Source: Plectrocnemia conspersa
Taxonomy: Eukaryota; Arthropoda; Insecta; Trichoptera; Polycentropodidae
DNA length: 64,000 nucleotides
NCBI GenBank assembly: GCA_009617715.1
Contig: VTFK01000187.1
Location: 420,408-484,407, forward strand
Reading direction: 5' to 3'
Shown piece by piece: positions 13,721 through 27,730 of the stretch. Under the pieces are notes generated by a model. The model was not told the DNA's origin and did not search any database. It saw only the letters and a list, made by a program, of their open reading frames with translations. Positions within the stretch are counted from its first letter, which is position 1. Each line of letters opens with the position of its first letter. A program made the translations under genes and the position numbers.

Positions 13721-15489
13721 TTTACTACGCATAATTTCACAGTGCCAGGGGGCTTGTTATTAATACTGGAAAACAATTGCATCAGGCTGTGAACATGCGA
13801 ACTTATGTTTTAACACAAGTTGAGATTATTAAACCATAAGAGAGCAAATCAATATAATGCTTGAGAGCTTCTTAGCAGTATAATTACTATGTACGTAATA
13901 AATGTATCCTGTAATTATGCTAAAGCTAAATAATAATAAACCTGATTAATAATTACTCGTTTGAAATCTCATGATAGAGAAATACAATTTCTATAGACGA
14001 TTTCGTTAGCTGATAAAGTTTTCATTGATTTTGTTTAATATAGCAGATTAATAAAGATATGTTGAATTGGGGTGTAGCTGAATCACTGTTTATGAATTCG
14101 TTTTTGAGATCATTATAATATTTTTATATAGTACACTAAACAATTTATGTTTAAAATTCTTAAATATTATATTTTTATAATATTTTCCATATAAAAAATA
14201 TGTAACATTAAATTGAATTAAAATAGTTATTTATAATTTTACTAAGAATATTTTTTTATCTCAGGTAAGAGTACTTACTAATAACATTAAATTTAGTGCA
14301 TAATTTTTTATATGATTAATATTATGGCAGAAAAAACTAATTACAGCAGTAGATATTATTTTGTAACAGATTTTTTACTATAAAAATCCCTGTTTGTAAT
14401 CTAGAGTACACAACTTAGCTTAAAATAATTTCAATGTACGTAATATGTTAATCATATCGGTATCGCAAAGTTTAAAATTCGATTATTATAATCTGTAAGA
14501 CAAAATCGACTTGAAAGTTCTATACTATACATTATGTATAATAATTTATTTGTGTAGCAATTTGTTTACATTAAGAATTTATATTAATATACTAAAGCTT
14601 ATAAAAGAGCTTATATTTAATTTATTATGTAATAATTTATTGTGTTGATATAGTAAAATGTAAATTTATTTAACGTTTTTCGATATTTCTAATAAAATAT
14701 TTTATTTAGAATGGTTCACAATAACTGAAATTTAAAAGACCAGTAGTGCTTTTAATATGTAATTCACAGCTGCATTAACTGCAGGTAGTCAAAAATGGAC
14801 AGATTATTACTTCGAAAATATAGTCTGTTATTATGAGTTTTATGACCGACTTTAGGAACTACGATCATTTTGTGTTAACTGCCTTAACATTTTCTGGTAA
14901 ACAACAAATTAAAAATGCTCTTAGTAATAATTATAATATTACGTATTTGGCAAGAATTTTTTCATGTAAATGCTATAAATCGTACAATAAGGTGTCGTCA
15001 AAGGGTAAATAATATGTGATTAAACATTCAAAATATATTTAATTTAGAATTATAATCATGGCTCATATACGATATTATATAGTTTACAATAATACGTAAA
15101 GGCAATTCATAGCAATATTTCCTCTATTTGTAAAAAAATTATTTAAAAAATTTCCTCCATTTGAAAAAAATGTATTTAAAAATTGTCAAAATATGGTAAA
15201 GCATAATCCAAAAATACTAAAAAATATAAGTATTCATAATGACAATTACAGATTATTAATATATTTGCTGCAATTATAAATCATTATTAACTTTAATATT
15301 GCTCTCAATAGTTTGATTGATTTGTGAATTATAATAACAGTAAATATTGTAATTTTAATTGTATATAAAAAAAATTTTTTTATCATTCTGATGTTATAAA
15401 CTTACGGTTAGTTATAAACATTTTAATGCGACATATTATATCGTATAATTAACTTTATTTTATACTTTTAAGGATATTACATTATGTGC

Positions 15490-16020
15490 AAATCTCTCTC
15501 GTGGTTTCCGTAAGCTCGCGCGCGCTAATTACTCCCAATTAAAGCATTATGAATTTATCGCTCACATATACCCACATATAAATATTTCTATGTTTGTAAT
15601 GTAGATACGTATAAATACGCCTATGTCTGCGAGCGCGCGGGGTTGTGATTTGTATTCCGAAGTTATCCCTTATACAATACGAATTGAGTTTCGAGTTCTC
15701 TGCGAGGGAAGCCGGGAAGAGAGGAAAGTGTACCGAGTTTCCAAAGATGGCGGTCGATGCGTGCCCGTGATGCGGAAGTGGGTCGTATAAGGATAAGTAA
15801 CTGTGCCAAGGACAAGGCCCTAGCCCTGGGTTGGCAATGCACTGGAGCGAGCCTGTGGCCCTGGATCGGGTGCTGGAAAATGGGGGATGAAGGACATTAA
15901 CGTGGCACCCCTAACCGTACAGAATCCACAGTATAAATCTTGGGGCTGGACGACGCAAATGCTAATGTGACCCAAATCCACAAGCCATGCACGTTTGGTC
16001 ATTATTCGTACCCTTGATTT
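15490..16020. promoter_or_regulatory. GC-rich island with AAGATGGCGGTC motif
   Basis: The motif near 15744 resembles the YY1/Pleiohomeotic site found at transcription starts and Polycomb elements. CpG-rich flanks surround it. A 60-codon minus-strand frame here shows no family resemblance. Confidence 0.3.
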
Positions 16021-19000
16021 TACGCAATGTGTTGTTGATATTAACGGTTATTAAGGCTGCGCCATTTGTGTACATAAAACAATATCGTTATTAAGTTCGC
16101 AACTCAATTTACAGTAAATTGAATCTATATACATATATTATTGTGCCATTATTATAAATGAAATGCAAAAAAGAAATTAATTTAAAATTACTGCTTTTAT
16201 GCGAATTTTTCGTTTCGTTTTTAAATATTTATTTTTAATACGAGTCTAAATAATAAAAGATTCAATATCACATAATTATTTCGTTAATATAAAGATGAAT
16301 ATAAATTTAAGAACATCCGTACATCGATCATGTACGAGGGATATTTAAAGAATAATTATACAAGTATGAATCAATAAATATAGAACACCCTTTTATTTAT
16401 AAACTGTGTCTACTCTCTTTTTCGGAACCTAACGCGCATAAAATTTCCGATAGATTATTTTTTTACTACACGTATTGCAAGAAAAAGTTTTTTAAACTTA
16501 TTGATATTGTTAAATGTTTGGTATTTTATATATTTTTCAGTGAAAAATGATTCGCTATCATCAAAAACGTTACAAGCCTTATTCCTTCTGAAAATTCACC
16601 GCTTTGCCATATTTAGCCTATGTTTAACGTCATTGTTTTAAACAGAAACCTGGTAATAAATTTCACTCAGAAGAAACGAAACCTTTAATAAGCTTTGCAT
16701 CTGAGTCATTTTAAAAACACTGCGATTAAAATCTAGTAATCTCTGCTACTACCTAGTGACTTAAATCCGAATATTTACATAAGAAAATTCGCCCGTTTCT
16801 TAACTTATATTTTATTTAGTATGATAATCTTTTAAATTTTAAATTTATAAATACACCAAAAAGCGACTAGCTCTAAAAACATTATTTTTTTTTAATTACT
16901 GAAATTCTAAAATTAACTTATATTTCCAAGTTAATATTTTGCAGCTGTGGACTTTCTCAGTGGCTAGTACTGTCTTTTTTATTTTTTTAAAATTAATACA
17001 AAAAATATAGTGGTAGTATATTCTAAACAATATTTTTTTTGGCAGCAGTAAATTAAAATTAAACTTTTTCCGATTTAAAATTTGAAACACAATGAACTAA
17101 GCTATTTTATTTTAGTTATTTTTATTGTTTCTTAATAGCATTATTATTTATACGAATTATGTGTATATGAACTTGTATCTATTATTTAAACTGTATTTTT
17201 CAGTTCTTCGTAGCCTAGCAAACATATTCGTATATTTTATCGCTTACTATTCAATATTCGAATAGTTAATAAAACAAATATTTGTTAACTCTATATGTTA
17301 CATAATAAGGAACTTGCGATGCCTTGAAACCATATCTGGCAATATATGATTTAGTGGCTATATCTATGTAGCAATAAGAAAGCCAATCACTTGAATAAAA
17401 ATACCATGAATATGACTTGTAGTCTTATCATATAAACAAAAATGCTTTTAAAGCATTTACAAAAAAGTATATATTATTACACTTAAATTTATAATATTAT
17501 CATTTGCAATACAGTTTATATTTATTTTGTGTTTTATTAATTCATTAATTTCTGTAAAATTATATTTCCATTGATTCAGGATCATAACAATAGAAGAGAA
17601 AAAATATTAAACAAAACTACACTATAAATGATTTGTCTGAAAAAACGCATTCCTAAACAAAGCTTCAGTTATACAGCAAAAACCAGAAATTGTATAAACA
17701 GAAAGTGAAAAGAATACCAATACTCTTTTCCCATATTCTCAAAGGTCATGAAAAACGCGTAAGAGCTTATATAGGCAAACTTCAACATGTCAGGTATTTT
17801 CCCTCGTGTAAAAGATGCGAGGCCGCCGAGAAAACTAAATCTCGATGGTAAAACATTTTCTAGATTGATCCAATTAAATAAATGTACATCTATATATTGC
17901 ACGTATAGTATAACTAATATATGTGCATTAATTTATATATTTATATAGAAGTTTCTCATTTTGAACGTAGAGAGCTTCTCACTAACATAAACACGTAATA
18001 ATAATGACGTATAAAATAAACATCTTTACACCTTCGCGTTGCAAATTTATTATATATATTTTCTAATGAAAATTAGCCGAGATCTTCGAAAAAAGCTCAT
18101 CTTCGATCTAGCGTCTCGACACCAGCCGCAAAGAGAAAAAATGGAGTGGAACAAAAGGTAATAAAATAACGTCATGAAGATAAAGAAGATAAGCGTCGCG
18201 GCTCAAACCTGAGATGCCCAACATTTTTTTGCATTATTTTTATTAAAATTCAGGATTAACCTTGTATGGATGTTTATAAAACAAAAAGTCAACTGGGAAG
18301 TCGAATTTATACAGAGATAAAAAGCGACGCAAAAAATAACAGAGGTAACAGTTATAAAATATTCAGATGATTTATACGCTCAAGTTTGTAATGTATTACG
18401 CACTTTACGTGGCTCAAATGTGTCTTTTGAATAAAAATACACATCACCTGAGTGTAGTGTCATCGAGAAAACTCGAAATGAAAAGGCATACTTCGGCATT
18501 AAATCATTCGTAACATTGAATTTGCAGCTTTGTTCAAAATATATTTAAAATACTATCAGATAACAACATGGTATTAAATATAACTATTATTGTGTGTTGA
18601 TAAATAAGAAAATATATTTTTAATTCTAGCTTTCAATATAATTTTGACAAATATTTAAACTGTAGTATCACAAAAATCAGACGAAACATAAGTAAAAGTC
18701 ATAAAAACTAGCAAAATACACACCTTTTATGTAAACAAAATAAACGTGTATAAAAAGTAGTCTAGTGATCGTTAAAAGTTAACATGGAAATTTATCATGG
18801 AAGATTGGCACATTATAAACTTGTTAAATAATTAAAAAAGTTAAATCTCAGTTACAAACATATAGGATATACATATTACAGTGAATATGACAAAATAAAT
18901 GTATGTAAGTTTAGTTGTAAAAAAAAATGATGTTTTTAGTAAAAGAGACGAATAAGCCAACTAAATAATTACTTTTATATAAAATAGCTTAATATAAATA

Positions 19001-20439
19001 TATATTATGAGTGTGTTGCTTTATATATTCTTCTAAAAAATAATTTTAATTTTAAAATTGAGTCAATTTTTATTTTTTAATAATTCAGTTACACAATATA
19101 TTATATAAGATATGTTTTTATTATTATTATTATATTATACTTTAATCAGAAATTTTTTTATATATAAATGATAATAATAATGTCCATCTGTGGTTTACAA
19201 TAATATTTAATTAAAATAATTTTTATATATGTATATAAAAATATACTAAAAATAAGAAGGTTAGAAAAAAAGTATTTATATTTTTTTAGCACTAAAATGC
19301 TAATCCTGAAATATCTCAAAACAACAATAAAGTGACTTGAACCACATTTATACGGGTCAGATAATAAAATTATACCATTTGACGATATAAATATTTTAAA
19401 CCAAATAGTTTGCGATCTAAAACGGGCTAAAAAATATATTAATTAGCTAGTAATATTTTGACAAGTGTAGGTATATATTTTATTTGTTATAATGCCCAAA
19501 GCATAAGAAAATACCGAATAGTATAAAAAAATCTTATGTATTGTAATTAAGTAGATATGTATAAAATTAAGTATTTTTACTTAAGTCAATATTTATTTTA
19601 TGATTAACGAGAGATTTTTTGACGGCTGCAAATTGAAAAAAAAATATATTAGAAAAGAGCACATGTACTTAATTTTATCTTGGTTTTAAAAACGTGTGTT
19701 GATTAGCTAATAAATAATGACTAAAACTTTGCAAAAGAAAAACACTTACATTGCCAGCACAATTTGTTTTTAAGAACACAGAAATTTATCTTGCATATAA
19801 AAGGCAATAGCTGCAAATTTATTGTAACTAATATGCTTCTAAGAGTAAATTAAAATAAAGCGTATTGCAAAAAAATACATTAATTTGTATATTATAATAT
19901 GGTGAACTAATTAATATATTTATCAATATTATTAATAAAAAATTGCGTGCTTACTTTATTCAAACACAATAGATAAGCGACTTTAGAAACATCTGTATAT
20001 TATTGAAAGTAAAATACTTTCATTTGGAGACGTCGACAGTCTGCAAACAATGAGTTCAATGAATGAAGGATTTAAGAAGAAAACTTTTTTTACGTCTGTT
20101 TTTATGTAAACTAATTATTGAATTCAAAGTTTAATAATTTTTTTTATAAAAAAATAGTATTGCAGTTTGATAAATAGTACAGATAAGGAATTTGTTTAAT
20201 ATATGATACTTTTTACAAATTTCTGTATTTGTTAAATTTAAATAATAAACCACGGGTTCAATAGAAATTTGTAATAAGGTGCTACTATACTATCTAAGTA
20301 GTATTAAAAAAAAAAATTATATATATATATACAATATATAATTTATAATAAAAAAAACTCGATTAATTACACAATTAAAAAAATAAATGTATGGACAAAG
20401 CTCCAAGTTTCTATAGCACAAAACTCAGATTATAGCAAA

Positions 20440-21030
20440 ATCACTTTGTTACATACATACCAATTTCCTCCTCCCGCTATCAACTTGACATCTCACCATC
20501 GTTTAGCGTATTTCACCCTCAACATTTCAGTTACGAAAACACATCCCAATATTCGACACAACACAATCGTACTCGGAGCATCCGTCTTGCGTCGCTCAAT
20601 CCGAGAGTGGCATTGGCGGTCTATCTTGTCAGAGGCTCTGTCAATATTCGATATCACCTGGACGTATTGGAGCGAAAGTAATTCCGGCTCGTGCCAAACT
20701 CAGCTGATCGCATCTGGGCGACGAGATAAGAGCGCGCGCCGGAAGCTGTGTGACGTATCTGCGCACGCTTCGGCAACGCCACCTGCTACGAGGCGATTGG
20801 CAGAGTCACGTGTGTGATATGCATCACTAGGTATGTACTAAGGTTATCTTGTTGCGTATACTTGGTTGCGGAAAAGTTTAAATCGAGCGTTATTAAATCG
20901 TTCAAAGAGATTCCGGCACTCGCGAGTCTAGCGAAGAGCGCTCTACGTAGCACTGTAGAGATGTGCCGGCGTGAACGGGCCCGGACCCTCTACGGGCTAC
21001 GAACCAGGGGTTGCAAACAATCCGTTTTTT
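20440..21030. promoter_or_regulatory. GC-rich island with E-box, inverted CCAAT and plus-strand splice donor
   Basis: Contains CGATTGG (inverted CCAAT) a few bases before CACGTG (20807-20812), followed by CTAG|GTATGT (donor at 20831). The 123-codon plus-strand frame is Arg/Ser/Thr-rich without domain features. A promoter and first exon on the plus strand is possible. Confidence 0.35.
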
Positions 21031-22154
21031 ATTTGAAGCTTATATATGAAAGGAATTTTTCATGCTAATTAATATTTATTACTATGTTTTTATACAAATA
21101 TGGAATGTTTCTCCAAAGATATTATAGATATTGACAATCTAATATATTTGTTTAAATAAAAGAAATAGAAAAATACATAATGTTATAACCTTAAATAATG
21201 ATAATACGTAAACTTATGGTCAATTATACAACTATTGTAGTGGCAGTGATAATTCACAACTACTCCATAGCTTTAAGAGCTCATTTATTTTGCAAAACAT
21301 TACATTAAGCAATTCACGAAATAGTTCAAGTTCGTTAAAAAGCTAGATGGCTCATTCAAGAAGAGCGTTCTCATGCGCTGTCGTCCTTACCGCGACGGTT
21401 AAGAATAAAGGACGCGATCGTGACTCTCTAGCAAGCATTGCTCTCAGAACATTGATGGATTGTCAGTTGAGCACAAAAAACTATTCCACATATATTTTTT
21501 TTTCGATTTTTAAGAACAACTTTATAACGTATATTATCATCAAAATATAACTAAACATGCAATATTAAAACATAAAATGTAACGATAAAATCATACTTAT
21601 TAATAAAAACTTGTATTATGAATAAATACAGGCATATAAATAAATTTGATAAAATTGCATTAAATTACATTTTGTGTTATAAACATCTAATAATATTTAT
21701 GTTTAAGTAAATGACATTGTTGTTTATAATGCCTACAGATTTTGTTACTAATCAATTATGCTTTTATTCTTTGTATGTATTATATTAACCAAAATTAGTA
21801 TTATACCAATATATTCACTTACACATCACTACAAAAACAAAAATGTTTTGTAAAAAAAATAATACTAAAGCAAAAATTTTGTGACAAGTTTTGAAAAACC
21901 ATCATTAAAAATTTTCAGTTATAAATTATATGTTTAAACTTGGTTTTGCTCTTTGTATGCCAAAAGCTGATTTTACAGTGAAATAGTAATATTATATTTA
22001 TACAAAAGCTAAACTATTTTATAATAAAAAAATAAATATTTTATGAATGTACATTAAATATCAAGTCACATATTTCAATATCTGCAAATTCTATTTATGG
22101 ACTGTGAGTCAGAATTTAAATGTTAAAATAATTTGAGTTTATTCTATTTGTCTT

Positions 22155-22223
22155 ATTGTATATTTTTAATTAACTTTTGTAATTTAAGCATTATATTACA
22201 AAAGTTAATTAAAAAAATACAAT
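22155..22223. repeat. Hairpin: 29-bp inverted repeat with 11-bp loop
   Basis: 22155-22183 and 22195-22223 are reverse complements with one mismatch; the core is TTAATTAACTTTTGTAAT. Its build is like that of the hairpin at 1505-1606. Confidence 0.75.
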
Positions 22224-22829
22224 TTCAGTAGAAATTTAGTATAATGTTGGTTATAAACTAGCATTATACTGAATTTTAATAAATTTATTTTCATGTATTA
22301 TTTATCTTACAAAAAAAATGATTATATTACAAAAAAACATAATAATATTTTTTTCTTATAAATTCCTTATTATATTTAGGAAATAATACAACACGAGCGA
22401 CATATTATAATATTGAATAATATATAATGCTTTAATTGAGTATAAGAATAGCACACCAATATATTTGCAGTAAATATTACTTGTTGGACTAAATAATAAG
22501 AAAACTAGAGTTAAACAGGCAAAAAATATACTTAGTGGAAAATTGTAATTTAAAAATATCTATGTATTTAAATTAAGCTTAGAATGAATATTAAATATTA
22601 CAAAATAGTGCTATATATACAAAAAAATCAATACGTATCCTTCACACACACAAATTAAAAAGTTTTTTGAAATATAATACATACATGAAAATACATATTT
22701 TCATTAGACTTGAAATTTGATAAAAGAAGTGAAATATTATCCTTTTAATAAAAGTTTTCCCATTCACTACTAAATTTAAGCAATTCAATTATGTTTAGAC
22801 TACACATGACAAAATATAACCTCTGTCTC

Positions 22830-23090
22830 AGTTTTGGCAGTAACTGCCCATGATAACTCAATGCCGAAAGGTTACATGCGCCCAATGTCACTCCAAGGTC
22901 ACATCTTCGACTGCGAGCGCCTCAAAAAGCTCCTTGATAGTTAGACCTCAGTGTACCACCGATACGACGGAGTTATCACCATCGATTAAGTCCGGTTGGC
23001 GACCCCTGCTCGCAGATCATAGTGGTGGAGGGGCTCAAACGGCGAGATACCCACACACGCTCGTTATTAGCGGTGGGCAAAAACAGAACA
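22830..23090. promoter_or_regulatory. GC-richer block
   Basis: Complex sequence with an 86-codon plus-strand frame lacking motifs. It ends in AGCGGTGGGCAAA, which resembles a hAT terminus, so it may instead belong to a mobile element. Confidence 0.2.
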
Positions 23091-26000
23091 ACGCAAAAAA
23101 TATTTCATAAGCAAACAATAATCTGTTGTTTCATATTAATATTATTATATTAAATAACACTGACGTAAAACACTGATTAAGCTTTGAATACTTTGAGCGC
23201 ACTACCCGTCATTTGACAAACCTTAATGTTTTAATAATATTGGTTTTCAAACAGTAACATTTTTCGGATTCCTAAGATTGTTTTAAAACTCCTGAATTAA
23301 ATATGAAATATACCGCTGTCAATGCTATTTTATTCTAATTCATAAAACGCGAACAAATTGAATTCCGATCGCACAGGGGTGGCATAGCCAATAAACGAAG
23401 ACAATAAAAACTTTAGATATATAACGCTGACCTAATTCTCAATCGCAGATTTATTTTAATCCACATCTATGCTCTTCTCTGATTTGTATCAGTTAATATC
23501 TAAATAAGGAACAAATTTAATATATTATAATATTCACAAGAATAGTATTAGATCCTAATCGAAATGCCATATATATGTATATATAAATATATTATTTTTG
23601 TGGGTTTGTACTTAGGTTGTGGGCGAAAAACTTGATTATTATAATTGCGGTCTTAAATTTGGAAGTACAAAAATATACAATAGGTTTTAAAATATATTTT
23701 AAATACCTCTGAATTAATTAATTCTATATTTAAAAAAAAATATTTAAAGCCTAAACGATGTTAAAACATAATAAAAACATATATATTTAAATAAATATCA
23801 TAATGTTTTTATTGTATTTTATGAGTTTTTAAACACTTATGTGTATTATATTACATATACATATATTATTTAAATAACATTTAGCTAAAATGCAAACTAT
23901 CTTTCAAAAATAAACTACTTATTTCTGGTTATTTTTTAGTTGCTAATTATAAAGTAAGGCAATTTACACTTAATGTCGTCTATATAATTTTTATGTTTAT
24001 GAAGCGTAGAATGGCGGTTCGTCATTTTTTTAATTATATACTCAATTATATCGAATTAAATTTGCATTTAGATTGTTAAATCGTACAAATTTCAAATTGT
24101 ATATTACGGCCTATTAGCGTGCCATTAAATAATCAACTTCGATATTAGAAATAAGATATATAATTAAATGCTCAATGCAAATATAATACATATATTTTAA
24201 GACTAAATTCCTATAAAAAAACATAGGAACAACATCGAAGTTAAATCAATATGTCGCAAGTGTAACAGAAAATTTCCCATGAAATATCCAATTTCGATTC
24301 AGGTAAAAGTACTTTAATTTCAAGCGTCGTCGCCTCTTATATTATTAAATATGTAAAATTAATCAAATGTTCAAATATACATTTAATTCAAGTTTAATAA
24401 TATTAGTTTTGGGTAAGCACTATACATGTGCAACTATAATTTAATAATATATAAACTCACTCCATATGTTCATGTGTGTGATTTTACTTAATCTTAAATC
24501 AGTTAATTTGTTTAATTAGGTCTAAATGCGTTTCATACGCAAAAAAAAAACATAATCTACAGTTATATTGCAAACGAAATTAGTATACCCATATATTGTA
24601 TAAAAATTCATGGCATTTAAACGTAAGTACATACATGTTGAGATTACTATTTTTTATCGTACGTGTACGATATAGTTCTAATTTAATTAATCACTTAAAT
24701 ATTTCTCTATTTATTCTAGACAAACTATAAAATTTATTAAAATAATCGTTAATTTTTTTTTTTAACGCGTTATTAAAATTAAATTCAGTACAGGTTTAAT
24801 TTATAAAATAAATTATGAGTTTTGAAACAGTAACTAGAACAAATTTATTATAATAATTTCTTTTATATAATAATTATATGTCTTATAATATGATTTATTT
24901 CTTATGAAATATTGAGTTCGAGAAAATATCACTTATTACTTTTTCCAGTGTCTATTCCTAGAAATAGTATCAGGTGTTAGCTGTCACTGTTATATTGATC
25001 ACCCAACAACACTTCGTATAGTATTACATATAAGAAAATCGGAGTTTTCCTTGATAAATTTATTTACAATTAATATGTTGTTCATTGTGTACTTGCAATT
25101 TTATTAAGATATTTAGGGTGGATTAAAATATTGTTTATTTGCTAAGCCAAATAAATATAAAAATCATATATAGGAAAACATATCGACAGTTTTATTTTAA
25201 GCATAAAAATTACCGATATTCCAAACCTTCACAAAAAATCATTTTCATTACACCTAAAAATACATTTGTATTTTAACAAGAATTTAGTTTAGGTGTAAAT
25301 AAATTTAAAATATACTACGCCTAGTGCTTATTAAATTTAATTTCTCCAGAAATTTACTGGTTGTTGACAATTTTGATTGCAAAATTACCAAAAAAAATAT
25401 TTTTTCAACTACTCTAATCAGTCTTAACTTTGGTTATCTAAGAACTATATTAATAATCAGATAAAAAGAAACCGCTCCGCTTATAAATCGGTAGATTGCA
25501 AATATGTATGGCAACTTTCAACAGAGTTACACGATAAAATTTGATTGTAAATGAACTTAAAACTCGTTTTTGCAATAATCCAAAAAATTTTTTTAAATTT
25601 ATCTTGTTTGAAGTATGAAAAATTTAAAGCAATAATTTTCTATACAATTCAGGTAAATACAAAAGCCTAAAATAAATCGATCAGATCGGATCGATGTAAA
25701 TAATGGAATTCTTTGTTCGTCAGTAATATAAAGGTCAATCAAAATTTTCCAAAAGTGTCAAAACTTATTGCTCGAGAAATGAAAAACATCGAGAATCAAG
25801 AATGCCATAATAATTATAAAACGGAAAACAAATCATATTTAGCTTAAGATCAGATTTTACGCTTCATTTTTTAATATATAGCAAATTTACGACTTTTAGC
25901 AACATAAGCAAAAAAAAACGTTGTTTATTTAACTATATAATTCTCTAAATCAATCTAAATTATTTATTTTTTTATATTAATATAAATCAATGTTAGAAAA

Positions 26001-27379
26001 CAATGTTTTGACCAACTTCTACTAAGCGATCTAATCAAGGATCTAAAACACTCCAAAAAGTCTCTAGAATTTCTTGCCTCTAGCTTTATTAAAAGTAATA
26101 CTTTAATCTCGTATCAAAAATTACATTTATTGGTAATATTTGCATATTAATAAGTGTTTTTTTATCAGAATATGTGCAAACGCTCCAAGCAAAATCTACA
26201 TTGTCTAATAGATATGAATCAATTTTACGAATAAGAAAAATATTATAATACAATCGCTTTGGTCTTAAAAATATTAGGTACATCAATTTGTGTAGTCTTA
26301 ATAGAAGCAAGCTTTCTAATTAGATATTAAAGTGGCAACATAAAATATCAGTGCTTTAAATACTTTAAAATATTAGAGCTAAATAATAGCACTTAAAAAC
26401 TAATATTGGGTCTTTAGAAAAAACAGTAGTAAACACTTAATTACTCTTTATCTTTTACATATACTACTGTATGTTAAAATACAAAATATATAAAAAAATA
26501 ATCAACAAATGTTTGATTGATAGAAAAAGAGCTCGCCATTGTCCTTAAAAAAAATTAAGATTTTTATTTTTATTTGTTGATGCATGTTCCTGGTTTTCTT
26601 TAGTTAAAAATAACTTTTTAATAACACGTAAATAAACTGGTTAAAAACATATTACTTATATTTTCCCCTATGAATGTAACACGAGTATTTAGTCATTTTG
26701 GTAAGTAAAATTTTAAACTGAAAGATATATTTTAGTATAATGAAATAATGGTAGCAATAAAGATGGAATAATAATACCGCATAAGAAATAATGATAGCAA
26801 ATTACTGCTGGAGGAATATTTTTAATGTTTTAAAGTTATTTTTTGATAAACTATAACTTTTTATTATATGTAAACATAATAATTAGCATAAAAATAAATA
26901 TGTTATATGTCAAAACTAGAGTTAATAGATAAAATCTTATCAATTCCATAATCAGCTTATCAGTCAATAATTTTAAGCGAAATTTTGTTATATATAACCA
27001 ATCATAAAAAATTCAAACACGAATTCTTTTTAATGTCTCACTAAATTAAAAGTAAAAAAAAATAATAAAAAGTCGTATAGTACAACTAAATTTAACATGT
27101 AAAGGGAATTTAACGTGTAAATCGATTTATTTTCTGTGTGGCAAAATTCTTGTTGTACAGTGCTACTATTTTCATATGGCTTTAAAATTGCATTTTCTAA
27201 TTCTAAATTAGGAATGAACAATCATTATTAATTTAAACCACTCCTATAATAGCTTTGCGCAACAAGCTCTAAAGTGCACAACGCATCTGCTTGGCATAAA
27301 GCACGATTAGCTGTTTTGAAAAGCTCGCCTTTAAAAAAGAGATAACTCTGACGGTTGGTAGCTAAAGCTTATATAAAAT

Positions 27380-27730
27380 ACAATGTGCCATGCATTTAAA
27401 ATTTACGTTTTTCTTCTCGAACCGAGGTCGATTGTTCGCCATTTGGGATTTTCACCGCTCGCGGGCCTTTCTTTAATTGTGTGCTCACGTTTTCCTCCTT
27501 CACGGTTCATTTGGGATGAATGCGAAAATGAAAGAAGCGAAATTGCGGTGCAAATCCTCGTCAATTATTCACGCGTCATACTAAGTTGGCCGTTTCAAAA
27601 ATTCGGCTCAAAGTTCAGCGTGCCAAATGAGTTTTGCATTATTCGGTTGAACCGGCCGCCGGCCGTAACCGATACACTCGACGTTCAGTTAAACTATCGC
27701 AGAAACAATTTGACGAAATTCAATTAAATT
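27380..27730. promoter_or_regulatory. GC-richer block, unrecognised
   Basis: A 114-codon plus-strand frame is open, but its composition and the lack of any motif argue against a real protein. Complex sequence with CCGGCCGCCGGCCG-like runs; possibly a conserved non-coding element. Confidence 0.25.

Larger units (their letters stand above)
11531..20439. other. AT-rich non-coding DNA
   Basis: Contains the blocks at 13440-13720 and 15490-16020 and a small local duplication at about 15119-15180 (TTTCCTCTATTTG / TTTCCTCCATTTG). No gene is supported. Confidence 0.5.

Noticed and set aside
20446..20817. 123-codon plus-strand frame
   Set aside because: No family resemblance, and it lies in a CpG island. 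Kept only as a possible promoter or first exon.
23375..23386. CAGGGGTGGCA as a hAT left end paired with 46613-46625
   Set aside because: The two are 23 kb apart, the inner bases differ, and nothing between supports one element.
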